In this document: positions 33,491 to 48,205 of the stretch, in pieces
Layout: each line of letters starts with the position of its first letter
Numbering within the stretch: the stretch's first letter is position 1
NCBI GenBank assembly: GCA_963969495.1
Contig: OZ018321.1
Location: forward strand, 100,627,578 to 100,691,577
Length of the DNA stretch: 64,000 nucleotides
Reading direction: 5' to 3'
Source: Ceratothoa steindachneri
Lineage: Eukaryota > Arthropoda > Malacostraca > Isopoda > Cymothoidae
Notes under the pieces: generated by a model
Told to the model about the DNA's origin: nothing
Databases searched by the model: none
The model's input: the letters and a program-made list of their open reading frames with translations, nothing else
Made by a program: the position numbers and the translations under genes

Positions 33491-34125
33491 TGTTTCCTAG
33501 CTGCAAAATGGGCAGACGATATGAACCAATCGCGGTAATACAAATTAGAAAAAATGGTCCTGATAATGACAATTTCTTCATCTAAATAGGAAGGATGACA
33601 TATTTTGTATGCTCTAAGGAAAAGGTTAGAAATAACCGATTTTTTAACAGTATTATAGTGAAACGAAAAATAATGTATATAGGCATTCGAGTGGGTTGGT
33701 TTCCTATACACGTCAAGTTTTAATTCATGGTGATCTTTATTAATAAGGACATCTAAAAAGGGTAATCTATTATCATATTCCCATTCATATTTAAATTTAA
33801 TGGAGACATGCAAATTATTCAAATTATTAAAAAAGGTATCAAAATCATGGCTATTAGGCCATACAGACAATACATCGTCAATGTACCTTAACCATAAAAA
33901 GTTAGGGGGAGAAATTGTAGGAAGGAGTTCAGTCTCAAAATATTCCATGAAGAGACATGCCGATAAACTTTTTCCCATGCAACGGCCAAATATTTTTCTA
34001 TAAAACTTATTATTTACTCGAAACACATTGTCAGAGAGACATAATTCAACTAAATCGATAAATTTACTCGTAGAAATGGGAAGATATAAATTTAGTCTAG
34101 GCATGATTTCCCGCAGAAGGCCCAT
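33442..34125 (-). pseudogene. Penelope-like reverse transcriptase, 5'-truncated
   Basis: The open frame of 227 codons begins inside the RT domain. It includes KFYRKIFGRCMGKSLSACL (motif B region), WLRYIDDVLSVW (catalytic Y-x-D-D) and LPFLDVLINKD, then LDVYRKPTHSNAYIHYFS. The last two are hallmarks of Penelope-like RTs, which are related to telomerase. The fingers part is missing because the element breaks at about 34125 where the inverted copy starts. The frame runs on toward the GIY-YIG linker and is broken near 33440-33490 by a frameshift. Confidence 0.9.
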
Positions 34126-34795
34126 AATAAATTAAATCGTTTAAAGGACATATTTGGAAAAGCGGGTATTAATCTAGTCTTTAAATATAATAATTCCTTA
34201 AACCAATTGATGATGGCCAGGAAACCCAAAGAACATCATAACATATGAGTATATGCAGTACCATGCAACGATTGCCATAAAGTTTATATAGGGGAAACGG
34301 AAAGAAATCTAGACAAGAGATTGTACGAACACAAAAGAGATATTAGAGTGGGCAGCGAAAGAAGTGGAATATTTTGCCATGTTAGAGACAAGAATCATAC
34401 GATCGATTTCAATGGAAGTAAAATGTTATTTAAATCGGCTAACTATGTTAAGAGAAGAATCGTAGAATCAAGCTTGATATCGTCAGTTTCTAATTTAAAT
34501 CTATCTGAGGGTCAATTTTTTTTTAATCCTGTAATAAGATCGCAAATAAACAAAATAGTAAAATGCCAGCCCTTCAATATGTTTAGGCCCACCCCCCATC
34601 CCCCCAAATCAGCCACAAGTAGGGGATTAGGGGAAAAAAGAGGGGATCTTGTGTTAGACTTATATGCATTTCTCTTATATTTTCTGCCCAGTGTCAGTTG
34701 AAAAAGGGTGTGAGATACACCAAAACTGGTCTGAATTAAATTGTCTTCGAAGAATGTGGTTTAATTCCTCATCTTTTCTTGCGATATTGCATTAA
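34126..34795 (+). pseudogene. Inverted second copy of the Penelope linker, endonuclease and 3' end
   Basis: The plus strand repeats the linker (DIFGKAGINL, MMARKPKEHHNI), the same TGA, then VYAVPCNDCHKVYIGETERN and LDKRLYEHKRDIRVGSERSG. The frame 34321-34701 covers the remainder. It is a diverged duplicate of 32783-33432 in opposite orientation, differing by scattered substitutions (for example GKTG against GETE). The 5' boundary falls inside the linker. Confidence 0.85.
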
Positions 34796-34800
34796 TTTTT

Positions 34801-34803
<3 letters not shown>

Positions 34804-34862
<59 letters not shown>
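34804..34862. repeat. (TA)n microsatellite at inverted Penelope 3' end
   Basis: About thirty TA units follow the 3' terminus of the plus-strand Penelope copy and are followed at once by the 12-bp minisatellite. Confidence 0.95.
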
Positions 34863-34863
<1 letters not shown>

Positions 34864-34864
34864 C

Positions 34865-35105
34865 GGCTAGAGCTGGGCCTAGAGGTGAGTCTATATGTGA
34901 GCCTATTTGTGGGCTATATGTGGGCCTAGATGTGGGCCTAGATGTGGACCTATAGGTGGGCCTATATGTCGGACTAGGTGTGGGGTCAGAGGTGGGAATA
35001 GAGGTGGGTCTATATGTGGACTTATATATGAGACTATAAGTGCACCTAGAGGTGGGCCTATGTGTGGGCTTATATGTAGTCCTATATTTTGCAGATGTCG
35101 GTCTA
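34865..35105 (+). repeat. 12-bp minisatellite, array 1
   Basis: Variants of GTGGGCCTAGAT/GTGGGCCTATAT repeat about 19 times. Because 12 is a multiple of three, all frames stay open, giving a Gly-Pro-His-Ile/Leu-type tetrapeptide artefact on the minus strand. Confidence 0.9.
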
Positions 35106-35310
35106 GAGCTCTGATTGGATGTATGCCTGTATCTGTACTCTTATTATGGCGCAATATCGTCTTCTAAGTTAGATGGCTGAAAAGGCTAAACTACGTATCT
35201 CATGCACCGGGATAGAGAGGGATTGAGTTAATCCTATGTTATAAGAATTTTTTTTGTGTTTAGCGGGCGAATAAAAAGAAACTAAAAAAATAAAGTCAAA
35301 AGAAAGTAAA

Positions 35311-36219
35311 ACAAGGTCAACTCACCAAAAAGTCAGGTGCTCTTATTTATTCTGATTTATGACATTAGCACTTTCAAAACCTTTAATAATCCCCTGACTA
35401 ACGTTGGGATGACATTCGCAATTATATCTTTCAGAAGAGAATGTTAAACATGTTAAGGGTTTAAAATTTCATTAGAATAGGCCAAATCGTTAGGATCTTA
35501 TTGTTAAAACAAAAGAAATCTCGGGCTAACCTTGGGAGGCCCTTGTCAATTATATCATTCGAAAGGAAATATAAAAGAACATAAGGGTTTAAAATTTCGT
35601 TAGAAGGAGACAAATAGTTATGATGTTATTTCCAAAAGAATATAATTCTCGGGCTAACCTTAGATTGACTTTGGGATTTATATTATTCGAAGGGGAATGT
35701 AAAACAATATAATGGGTCTATATTTCGTTAAAATCGGCACAATAGTCATGATGTTATTGCCAAAATAAAATAATTCCCGCCTGAAAGTTGGGAGGACCTT
35801 GTCAATTATATTATTCGAAAGAGAATGTAAAACATCCTAAGGGTTTCAAATTTGTAACAGTCAGCCAAATAGTTTTGAAGGTAATGCCAAAACAATTTAA
35901 TTCTTGAGCTAACCTTGGGAGTAACTTGTCCATTATATCATTCGAAAGAGAATGTAAAAGAACACAGGTCTTTCAAATTTCGTTAGGATCGGCCGAATAG
36001 TTATGATGTTGTTGTCTAATCAATATAATTACAGGGCTAAAATTGGGAAAACTTTGGAAATTATACCATTCGAAGGAAAATATAAAATAACTAAAGGGTT
36101 TCAAATTTCGTCAGAATCGTCTCAATAGTTACAATGTTATTACAATAAAAATCAAAATCAAAATGGGGACCAACCGACCGAACGTCTCAGTGAGATGTAG
36201 AGGAGTCTCCTGCGACTAG
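35311..36219 (+). repeat. Element with 128-bp tandem units, copy 2 (6 units)
   Basis: It begins with ACAAGGTCAACTCACC and a flank ending TTTCAAAACCTTTAATAA. CTAAC-type landmarks follow at 35398, 35526, 35654, 35781, 35909 and 36037 (spacing 128, 128, 127, 128, 128). The right terminus reads GGGACCAACCGACCGAACGT then CAGTGAGATGTAGAG and ends GCGACTAG at 36219. Left flank and right terminus both match copy 3, so this is a bounded element and not a free satellite. Confidence 0.9.
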
Positions 36220-36302
36220 ATTCGCACATGCCCCCAAAAGGTAAAAGCTAAACATTATTTAATCGATAAAACTTTACAATGACTCTGTAAATTTGAGCAA
36301 CT

Positions 36303-36622
36303 AAGTCTTTTCCTTTATTTTGTTGCCTCCATAAATACTCGCTCATATTGAATGAGTCATTCAGAGACTTAGCAGTTCTACATCCTTTTTTATCCCCATT
36401 TTCGCCTTGCTCCAGAGCGACTCTATTTGGTTTGCGTGTGTATCTGTTTCTTGATATTTAATGTTATGTGGGTGGTTTAACAGTCAAATGCTTATACACC
36501 ATCTCCGGCAAGGTCTTAATTATAGATAATAATGTTTCTGGTGATCTATAAGGAAGTGCATACATGAAACACTCGCACGATTCCTTGTGAGTGAGCCAAC
36601 TGCACTGGTAACACCATCCAAA
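36303..36622 (-). pseudogene. Merlin/IS1595-type (ISXO2-like) transposase remnant
   Basis: Minus-strand reading gives ECFMYALPYRSPETLLSIIK, then HLTV and, after a frame slip, NHPHNIKYQETDTHANQIES followed by LWSKAKMGIKK. After another slip comes NDSFNMSEYLWRQQNKGKDL. This matches the ISXO2-like DDE domain in order: a strand with RS--TLLP-I, then TVNHS-NFV----G-HTQ-IE--W, then a final Y--EF-WR. In eukaryotes this domain marks Merlin DNA transposons. The N-terminal zinc ribbon was not found. At least two indels and stops show decay. Confidence 0.75.
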
Positions 36623-36744
36623 CATTGTTATTTAAGAGTGAAAACAAAACACAAAGGATATTCTAACACTCATGATGTCAGAGCCAAAGTGTCGTTTAGC
36701 CATCTGGCGGAGGAGATTAAATTGCGCCCTAATAAAAGAAAATA

Positions 36745-36912
36745 TCTGTGGGCCTAGATGTAGGCGTAGATGTTGCCTATATATCAGCCTATATCTGGTT
36801 CTATATGTGGACCTATATATGTTTCTATATGTGCGAGTAGATGTGGGCCTAGAGGTGGGCCTAGATTTCAGACTAGATCTGGGCTAAGATAGGAGCCTAG
36901 AGGTGGGCCGGT
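36745..36912 (+). repeat. 12-bp minisatellite, array 2
   Basis: Same family as 34865-35105 (GTGGGCCTAGAT and diverged forms), about 13-14 units, more degenerate. The two arrays flank the 128-bp-unit element and the Merlin remnant, so both insertions may have split a single array. Confidence 0.85.
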
Positions 36913-37054
36913 GCTTATATATCGATAATCCCATTAGAGGAGCTTGCACTTCGCAAGGACACCTTTAGTCTTTGGTGTACAACCTATCCTTCTTTGGCAC
37001 CAACCTTTTGATCTAAGAAAATTCAATAATTTTCCAATATACGAGTACTTATAT

Positions 37055-37455
37055 CATCATCATCATCATCACTAACTCTATAATTTAAGAAGGGGGATTT
37101 GGGGAGTTTTTGAATAATAATTTCATCTTAGTTTGTTTATGACATGTTTTTTATCAGTTATTTCTAATAATTCTTTTATAATATCAAAAAACAAAATGGT
37201 GAAGTTGAGAAATAGATATAAGTATCGAAATTTTGTGAATTTTTTAAAACCCAAAGAATTACAAATGGTGAAGATCAGAAAATTTATTTTTATATATCTT
37301 CTTCTATAACTATATTTTAGCAACGTGATATTTTGAAAAGGGGTAAATTTAGTTTAGAGTTCCTTTTTAAAATTATTATAATTGGCGAAGTTCAGAAAAT
37401 TTATAAAAATTTAACCATAGCTTCTTTTTTTTAGAATTTAAATTTTAATATTTGT
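37055..37455 (+). repeat. ~400-bp dispersed repeat, left arm of an inverted pair
   Basis: Matches the reverse complement of 47815-48205 along its length. Shared blocks include ACTAACTCTATAATTTAAGA, AATAATTTCATCTTAG, AAATAGATATAAGTATCGAA (with small changes), TATCTTCTTCTATAACTATA, TTTAGAGTTCCTTTTTAAAA and AATTGGCGAAGTTCAGAAAA. Diverged parts of the same family recur at 37680-37800 and 39420-40140. Confidence 0.85.
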
Positions 37456-38174
37456 AGCTAAGTGCAAGCTCCACATGGAAGAGGGAGTGGCGAAGCCATT
37501 GCCTGCTCTCCTGATATTTTAATCATGGTCAATTTTTTTTCACCTCGATTCCTTTTATCTAAGCCTAAAGTCCAGAAATCCTGAAAATTCTATTTTCCTA
37601 CATCTAAATTGGTTCAAATAATTTTTTTCACTCTTCTCGTTTTTAGTTGCCACTAGGTATTACCTCCTGATAAATATTCAAATTATAAATCTATTTTATA
37701 TATAATTTCGATAAAACTTTCGAATGTACGAAAATATAAAATTGAAAACTAGCCATGCCTAAATTTTAAGAAATTTTCTAAGCTTCAGCATTTGTATTTA
37801 TTTCTCATCTTTACCGTTTGTTTTGTTTTTTCAAACTCTAAAGGAACCCTTAGAGAAAACTTTGATAATAAATTTAAAATATACCAAGGAAATAACCGAA
37901 TTAGGAGGGAAAAAATATCTATTATTCTAAAAATGCTGACAAAAATCCCGTTCTTAAAATATAGTGTTATGGATAAGCAATATCTTCGTATGGTTAGCTT
38001 TAATCAAAAACATTCTATTATTGGCATTTCATTAAGGGCTATTCCGTAATTTCATTAACTTGTTACCGATCAAAACGCAATTTTCATGGAAGGATATAAA
38101 TTGGCTGTTATTCTCGTATAAAGATTCTTACACAAACAATTTTTGTACGCATGACAACTGATATAGAGGGCGAT
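37456..38174. other. AT-rich, with an inverted module of the neighbouring repeat at 37680-37800
   Basis: The block GCCATGCCTAAATTTTAAGA followed by TTTTCTAAGCTTCAGCA is the complement-strand form of the GAAGTTCAGAAAATTTAT module in 37055-37455. The open frame at 37792-38049 has no domain. Confidence 0.5.
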
Positions 38175-38295
38175 CAGCAGGCCTCGCTTCGACTGGATTC
38201 AACCAGGTTGAGAAGAGTGAGGCATTTTAAATATTTGGGGTCTGTAGTAGAAGAAACAGGAGAAATAAGAGAAGAAAGAAAACCACCGTAGCCAA
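38175..38295 (+). pseudogene. RTE-like LINE ORF2 fragment
   Basis: One plus-strand frame reads SLRLDSTRLRRVRHFKYLGS followed by VVEETGEIREER. This is the FKYLGS-V---G-I--EI motif found after the palm domain in RTE and related LINEs. The fragment is about 40 codons long with no continuation recognised on either side. It immediately precedes a SINE-like unit. Confidence 0.7.
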
Positions 38296-38364
38296 TGCGG
38301 CTTGTATAACTCATAGTTCCTAGCGACCTTGCGAATCGTAGCTTAATAGCTTGTTTATTTGGAA

Positions 38365-42340
<3,976 letters not shown>

Positions 42341-43385
42341 TACAGTCATGGGTAAAGGTTTTAAGAATAATATTTAACTCGTTTTTTTGTATTTCCGTGA
42401 TATAAATAAATATTCTAATATTTAAATCATTGCGAGTTTATTAAAAAAAATGAGCATTTAAAAAAAAATAAGAAAAAACTGCATTCCGTCGCTGACTACA
42501 AACTCACGCTCTGGTTCTGTTCCTGAAGGTGAGTTTCAGTCCTTGAGCTTTGCTTTTCGATCAAAATGGTAAAATGATGACAAATATGGGATAAATGAAT
42601 AATTTGTTGTGTAATTATAATATATTTTGTAATATATTTCCGTAAAAATAAATGCTTGCATCTTTTTCAATTCAAAAAATGTTATTTTCAAAGGAAATCA
42701 TGCAACGATTGTTGCTCTACACCAAAGTGGTCTGAAATACATCGAGATATTGGCTAAGGGCGGTGCATCAAGGAACACTATATTTAGGATCATTAATGAC
42801 TTTAAAAAGATAGCTTACCCTCCTATCAAGAAGGCTTCTGGATGCTCAATAGTTTCAAATGAACGTTAAGATTGACTCCTGGTAAAGGTTCAGCGCGCAC
42901 AATGAAGTGGAGAATTTTAGACAATGGTGTCAAGTCGAATAAGGATGCTAGAAAGCTGTTGTAAAGGGTGAAAAACTGAGATTCTCAGATAAAGCGCCGA
43001 CTTATGCCTAAGTCGGCAGTCGCCAGATAGCCCCTTAAATAAAAAAAAAGCGCCCTTCCGCTTGCTTACAGTTTCTGGAAGAACCTGGTTAGGAGGAGAA
43101 GAGGATAGCGTTTTCTTGAGTCCGTTGTTGTGTTCAGGGTGAAGCATCCGGACAATCTCGATGTTTGTTCAGCACTTTTTTTCTAGCAGTTCACGACCCA
43201 TTTGGGGAAGATAAGTGCGGATATTAAAACTAAAGAAGTCAGCCAATTATAAGCAGTTAGGAGGCTTAATGAACAAAAATGGAACAACATTATTTAAAAT
43301 AACATCAAAAATTTGGTTTTTAGCTTGTCAAATGAACTGAAACACTCTTGAAGAAGAAGGGATACCTTGTAAATCTTTCGATTCA
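42341..43385 (+). mobile_element. Tc1-like element, decayed
   Basis: A left end CAGTCATGGGTAAAGGTTTT is preceded by TA. The transposase can be followed colinearly. The helix-turn-helix reads ATIVALHQSGLKYIEI and RNTIFRIINDFKK, with SIVSNERLRLTPGK after it (42700-42890). Around 42970-43020, KLRFSDKAP is probably the first catalytic Asp block. VKHPDNLDVCSALFF (near 43140) is the VKHPxSVMVW block. The C-terminal piece WNNI--NNIKNLVFSLSNEL lies near 43280-43340. Spacing fits a full-length Tc1 protein of about 340 residues, with many stops. The right inverted repeat was not found. Confidence 0.75.
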
Positions 43386-44532
43386 ATTAGGAATCCAATT
43401 AATTTCTAGTGAGTGGCTTCCTATTATTCGAAAACAAAGATATATTGGGGGTGTTTTTTTCTTTCCCTTTTAATTTACAAATTAGCCGAGCTTGCATACA
43501 TATATATTAGTTCATTACTTCGAAAAAAATATTGCAATTCATTTTTAACAATTCACTGGTATTTTTCGTCTTTAATAGGTTAATAAATTGTAAATTTTCT
43601 CTGTGTGATTCGTAGTTAAACAGGAAAAATGATTTGATGAGACGAAACAATCGGGAAAAGAGATTTAAAAATCCAATCAAAAAGTTACTTAATCGAGTTT
43701 ATTTACTAAGGAGGGAAATTATTTTTGTCTTAGTACAGAGTAGATCAATTTTTTATGTTAGAATGTAAGTGCATTATTTTGTCTTCGTTACTGAGTAGGT
43801 GTATTAAGACCATTCTAGCAAATCCTACGTTATCTTTAATTGCAATGCAATAGAAAAAGAATTAGCTGTAACCTCGGTAAATTGGAGCATTGACGACGAT
43901 ATTACACTTGCTACTGTCGAGGCCAAATCACCATTATAGATATTTATTTGCTCAAAATTTTCGAAACTATTTTTTCGGAAATTTAGCCGACAAAGGAATC
44001 AAAGTTTTCTTTTTTTTCTACCTTTTTCCTTCAATGAATACAGAGTCTCTTTGGATTATAAAAAATCTAGGCCTCTTTCTCATAAATCTCCCATTTTTCA
44101 AAGACACTTTGTGCATTAGAGATATATTTTATTATTATTATAAAGAAGAGAAGGCAAAAACGAACGGTCATGTCCGACCCAAATCAACTGAGAGAAGTTT
44201 AGAAAAAAAATGGCCTGGTGGAGGCACAGGAAAAGACGTGGTAGTTATATAACCCGAATAGTTTAAGGAGGAAACTACTTGACGTGCTCACGCCAAAATG
44301 CTGGCAGATCCTACTACAGGCATTTTGGCCAGGATGGCAACAGGGATGGACTGCATATACACGATGGCCTCTTATGGGGTCGATGGGGGGCAGGTACGTA
44401 TGCAGCAGAGCCATTTACTTGTAACTCGTTGGGGGGACGGGGGGAAGTGAATCCAATAGGTTCCTTGAACCTTAAAACCACTTGCAACCCCAAGGTCAAC
44501 TTTGAGATTAATTAACAAGGTTTGGGAGGTCA
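43386..44532. other. No recognised feature
   Basis: A 120-codon frame at 43890-44252 (+) shows no domain. The stretch just before the minisatellite (44240-44530) is GC-richer but unassigned. Confidence 0.5.
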
Positions 44533-47023
44533 CTATCCTCACACACTTACTCTTCCCCTACCTCTAACCATTTTATCCTCACACACTTACTCTTCCCCTA
44601 CCTCTAACCATTCTATCCTCACACACTTACTCTTCCCCTACCTCTAACCATTCTATCCTCACACACTTACTCTTCCCCTACCTCTACCCATTCTATCCTC
44701 ACGCACTTAATCTTCTTCTACCTCTACCCATTCTAACTTCACGCACTTAATCTTCCCCTACCTCTACCCATTCTATCTTCACGCACTTACTCTTCCCCTA
44801 TCTCTACCAATTCTATCCTTACACCCTAACTCTTTCCCTACCTCTACCCATTCTATGCTCACACACTTACTCTTCCCCTACCTCTACCCATTCTACTCAC
44901 ACACTTACTCTTTCCCTACCTCTACCCATTCTATCCTCACGCACTTACTCTTCCCCTACCTCTACCCATTCTATCCTCACACACTTACTCTTTCCCTACC
45001 TCTACCCATTCTATTGTCACACACTTACTCTTTCCCTACCTCTACCCATTCTATCCTCACGCACTTACTCTTCCCCTACCTCTACCCATTCTATCCTCAC
45101 ACACTTACTCTTCCCCTACCTCTACCCATTCTATCCTCACTCACTTACTCTTTCCCTACCTCTACCCATTCTATCCTCACGCACTTACTCTTCCCCTACC
45201 TCTACCCATTCTATCCTCACACACTTAATCTTTTCCTACCTCTACCCATTCTATCCTCACGCACTTACTCTTCCCCTACCTCTACCCATTCTATCGTCAC
45301 ACACTTACTCTTCCCCTAACTCTACCCATTCTATCGTCACACACTTACTCTTTCCCTACCTCTACCGATTCTATCCTCACACACTTACTCTTCCCCTACC
45401 TCTACCCATTCTATCCTCACGCACTTACTCTTCCCCTACCTCTACCCATTCTATCCTCACACTACACACTTACTCTTTCCCTACCTCTACCCATTCTATC
45501 CTCACGCACTTACTCTTTCCTTACCTCTACCCATTCTATCCTCACGCACTTACTCTTCCCCTACCTCTACCCATTCTATCCTCACACACTTACTCTTCCC
45601 CTAACTCTACCCATTCTATCGTCACACACTTACTCTTTCCCTACCTCCACCCATTCTATCCTCACACACTTACTCTTCCCCTACCTCTACCCATTCTATC
45701 CTCACGCACTTACTCTTCCCCTACCTCTACCCATTCTATCCTCACGCACTTACTCTTCCCCTACCTCTACCCATTCTATCCTCACACTACACACTTACTC
45801 TTTCCCTACCTCTACCCATTCTATCCTCACGCACTTACTCTTTCCCTACCTCTACCCATTCTATCCTCACGCACTTACTCTTCCCCTACCTCTACCCATT
45901 CTATCCTCACACACTTACTCTTCCCCTAACTCTACTTATTCTATCGTCACACACTTACTCTTTCCCTACCTCTACCCATTCTATCCTCACACACTTACTC
46001 TTTTTTCCTACCTCTACCCATTCTATCCTCACACACTTACTCTTCCCCTACCTCTACCCATTCTATCCTCACACACTTACTCTTCCCCTACCTCTACCCA
46101 TTCTATCCTCACGCACTTACTCTTTCCCTACCTCTACCCATTCTATCCTCACGCACTTACTCTTCCCCTACCTCTACCCATTCTATCCTCACACACTTAC
46201 TCTTCCCCTAACTCTACCCATTCTATCGTCACACACTTACTCTTTCCCTACCTCTACCCATTCTATCCTCACACACTTACTCTTTCCCTACCTCTACCCA
46301 TTCTATCCTCACACACTTACTCTTCCCCTACCTCTACCCATTCTATCCTCACGCACTTACTCTTCCCCTACCTCTACCCATTCTATCCTCACACACTTAC
46401 TCTTTCCCTACCTCTACCCATTCTATCCTCACGCACTTACTCTTCCCCTACCTCTACCCATTCTATCCTCACACACTTACTCTTCCCCTAACTCTACCCA
46501 TTCTTCGTCACACACTTACTCTTTCCCTACCTCTACCCATTCTATCCTCACACACTTACTCTTCCCCTACCTCTACCCATTCTATCCTCACGCACTTACT
46601 CTTCCCCTACCTCTACCCATTCTATCCTCACACACTTACTCTTCCCCTACCTCTACCCATTCTATCCTCACACACTTACTCTTTCCCTACCTCTACCCAT
46701 TCTATCCTCACGCACTTACTCTTCCCCTACCTCTACCCATTCTATCCTCACGCACTTACTCTTCCCCTACCTCTACCTATTCTATCGTCACACACTTACT
46801 CTTTACCTACCTCTACCCATTCTATCCTCACACACTTACTCTTCCCCTACCTCTACCTATTCTATCCTCACACACTTACACTTTCCCTACCTCTATCCAT
46901 TCTATCCTCACGCACTTACTCTTCCCCTACCTCTACCCATTCTATCCTCACGCACTTACTATTCCCCTACCTCTACCCATTCTATCGTCACATACTTACT
47001 CTTTCCCTACCTCTACCCATTCT
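44533..47023 (+). repeat. 40-bp minisatellite, about 62 units, with higher-order structure
   Basis: The unit is CTATCCTCACACACTTACTC plus TTCCCCTACCTCTACCCATT. The pyrimidine-rich plus strand is strongly asymmetric. Variant units (CCCTAAC followed by CTATCGTCAC) recur at 45311, 45596, 45921, 46202 and 46482. A 5-bp insertion (CACTACACAC) is at 45461 and 45785. The variants show a higher-order repeat of about seven units (280 bp). The 154-codon frame at 44855-45319 is a by-product of the repeat. Confidence 0.97.
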
Positions 47024-47427
47024 AACCCAAACCACCTTCAAAAAATACTCTGGCATAGATGCGCTCTTTAGTTTCGCCTTTAAAAAAATTGCAATTTGAA
47101 ATCCATTAAATATAAATATTTTTCTTTACAAACTTTAGAGCGTCTTTCTGATCTATTTTATATACACTTAGTTGAATCATACTCGATAATTAGTGGGAAT
47201 CATTGAAAATAACCCTACGGACTTGCCAGCGATAGTCATACTCCTCTTTACATAAATTTCTTTATGCGATTGGTAAACTTCATTCACGATTGAAAAGAGA
47301 CAAATAGAAAAAATGGAACTTATTTTCACTTATATGTTTCAATAATCATTTACGTGGTTCTGAAGTATTTGAATTGCTTGAAAATGTAATTACTTCTTGC
47401 CTCTATTTCTTTAAATAAAATGACGTT
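47024..47427. other. No recognised feature
   Basis: AT-rich spacer between two tandem arrays. Confidence 0.5.
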
Positions 47428-47670
47428 TATTCATTGTTTATTCAAGTGTAAATACATTTTGTATTCATTTGTCTATTCAATTGTAAAGATCTGCTTTATT
47501 TATTTGTTTATTTAATTATAAAGACCTTCTTTAATCCTTTTTCTATCCAATTGTAAATACCTTTTTTATATATTTGTCTATTTAATTTTAAAGTCCTTTA
47601 TTATTCATTTGTGTATTTAATTTTAAAGTCCTTTTTTATTTATTTGTCTATGTAATTGGAAATAAATGCC
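47428..47670 (+). repeat. ~35-bp minisatellite, about 7 units
   Basis: Variants of TTATTTATTTGTCTATTTAA plus TTGTAAAGACCTT repeat from 47428. Units start near 47428, 47462, 47497, 47532, 47567, 47600 and 47637. Confidence 0.8.
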
Positions 47671-47814
47671 TATCAAGTTTGATAAATAGTTCAAGAGACT
47701 GCATAACCAAAACACTGTGGTTTAAAACACTTAAAAAAGATATAATGAAAATAAAATTAGTTTTGCGGAAACAACCAAATATTTTTATTTATTTACCAAA
47801 CAGTGGCTTCGCCT

Positions 47815-48205
47815 CTAAGATTAAAATTAAAAAATCTAGAAAAAAGCAGCCATGGTTAAATATTTATAAATTTTCTGAACTTCGCCAATTATAATAATTT
47901 TAAAAAGGAACTCTAAACTAAATTTCCCTACTTTCAAACTAGAACGTTGCTAAAATATAGTTATAGAAGAAGATATATAAAAATAAATTTTCGGAACTTC
48001 ACCATTTCTAATTCTTCAGATTTTGAAAAATTCACATAATTTCGATACTTATATTTATTTCTGAACTTCAACATTTTTTCTTTATATTATAAAAGAATTA
48101 TTGGAAATAACTTGGATAAAAAAATAAAACATAACCAACCTAAGATGAAATTATTTTTCAAATACTCAAAAAAATCCCCTCCTTAAATTATAGGGTTAGT
48201 GGTGA
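47815..48205 (-). repeat. ~400-bp dispersed repeat, right arm of inverted pair
   Basis: Reverse complement of 37055-37455 with scattered changes. Blocks on the plus strand include TATAAATTTTCTGAACTTCG, TTTTAAAAAGGAACTCTAAA, TATAGTTATAGAAGAAGATA and CTAAGATGAAATTATT. Similarity ends near 48205 in ATCATCAC-type sequence, as it does at 37055. Confidence 0.85.

Larger units (their letters stand above)
32758..34862. mobile_element. Penelope-like element in head-to-head arrangement, bounded by TA repeats
   Basis: A minus-strand copy (RT then GIY-YIG endonuclease, 34125 down to 32783) is joined at its 5' side to a plus-strand copy of the 3' part only (about 34126-34795). The two copies of the endonuclease-to-3'-end segment form long inverted arms (about 32783-33432 and 34126-34795). 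Both 3' ends abut (TA)n: 32758-32784 and 34804-34862. Penelope-like elements are known for partial inverted or tandem copies at their 5' ends, and this fits. Confidence 0.85.

Noticed and set aside
34903..35167. Gly-Pro-His repeat protein on the minus strand
   Set aside because: A 12-bp repeat keeps all frames open; unit variation shows no codon-position bias by eye.
44855..45319. 154-codon open frame with Leu/Pro/Ser/His repeats
   Set aside because: It arises from the 40-bp minisatellite, which is open in its frames because the unit lacks stops; it has no start context and no domain.
44533..47023. CRISPR-like array
   Set aside because: The 40-bp units are contiguous with no unique spacers and the context is eukaryotic; it is a minisatellite.
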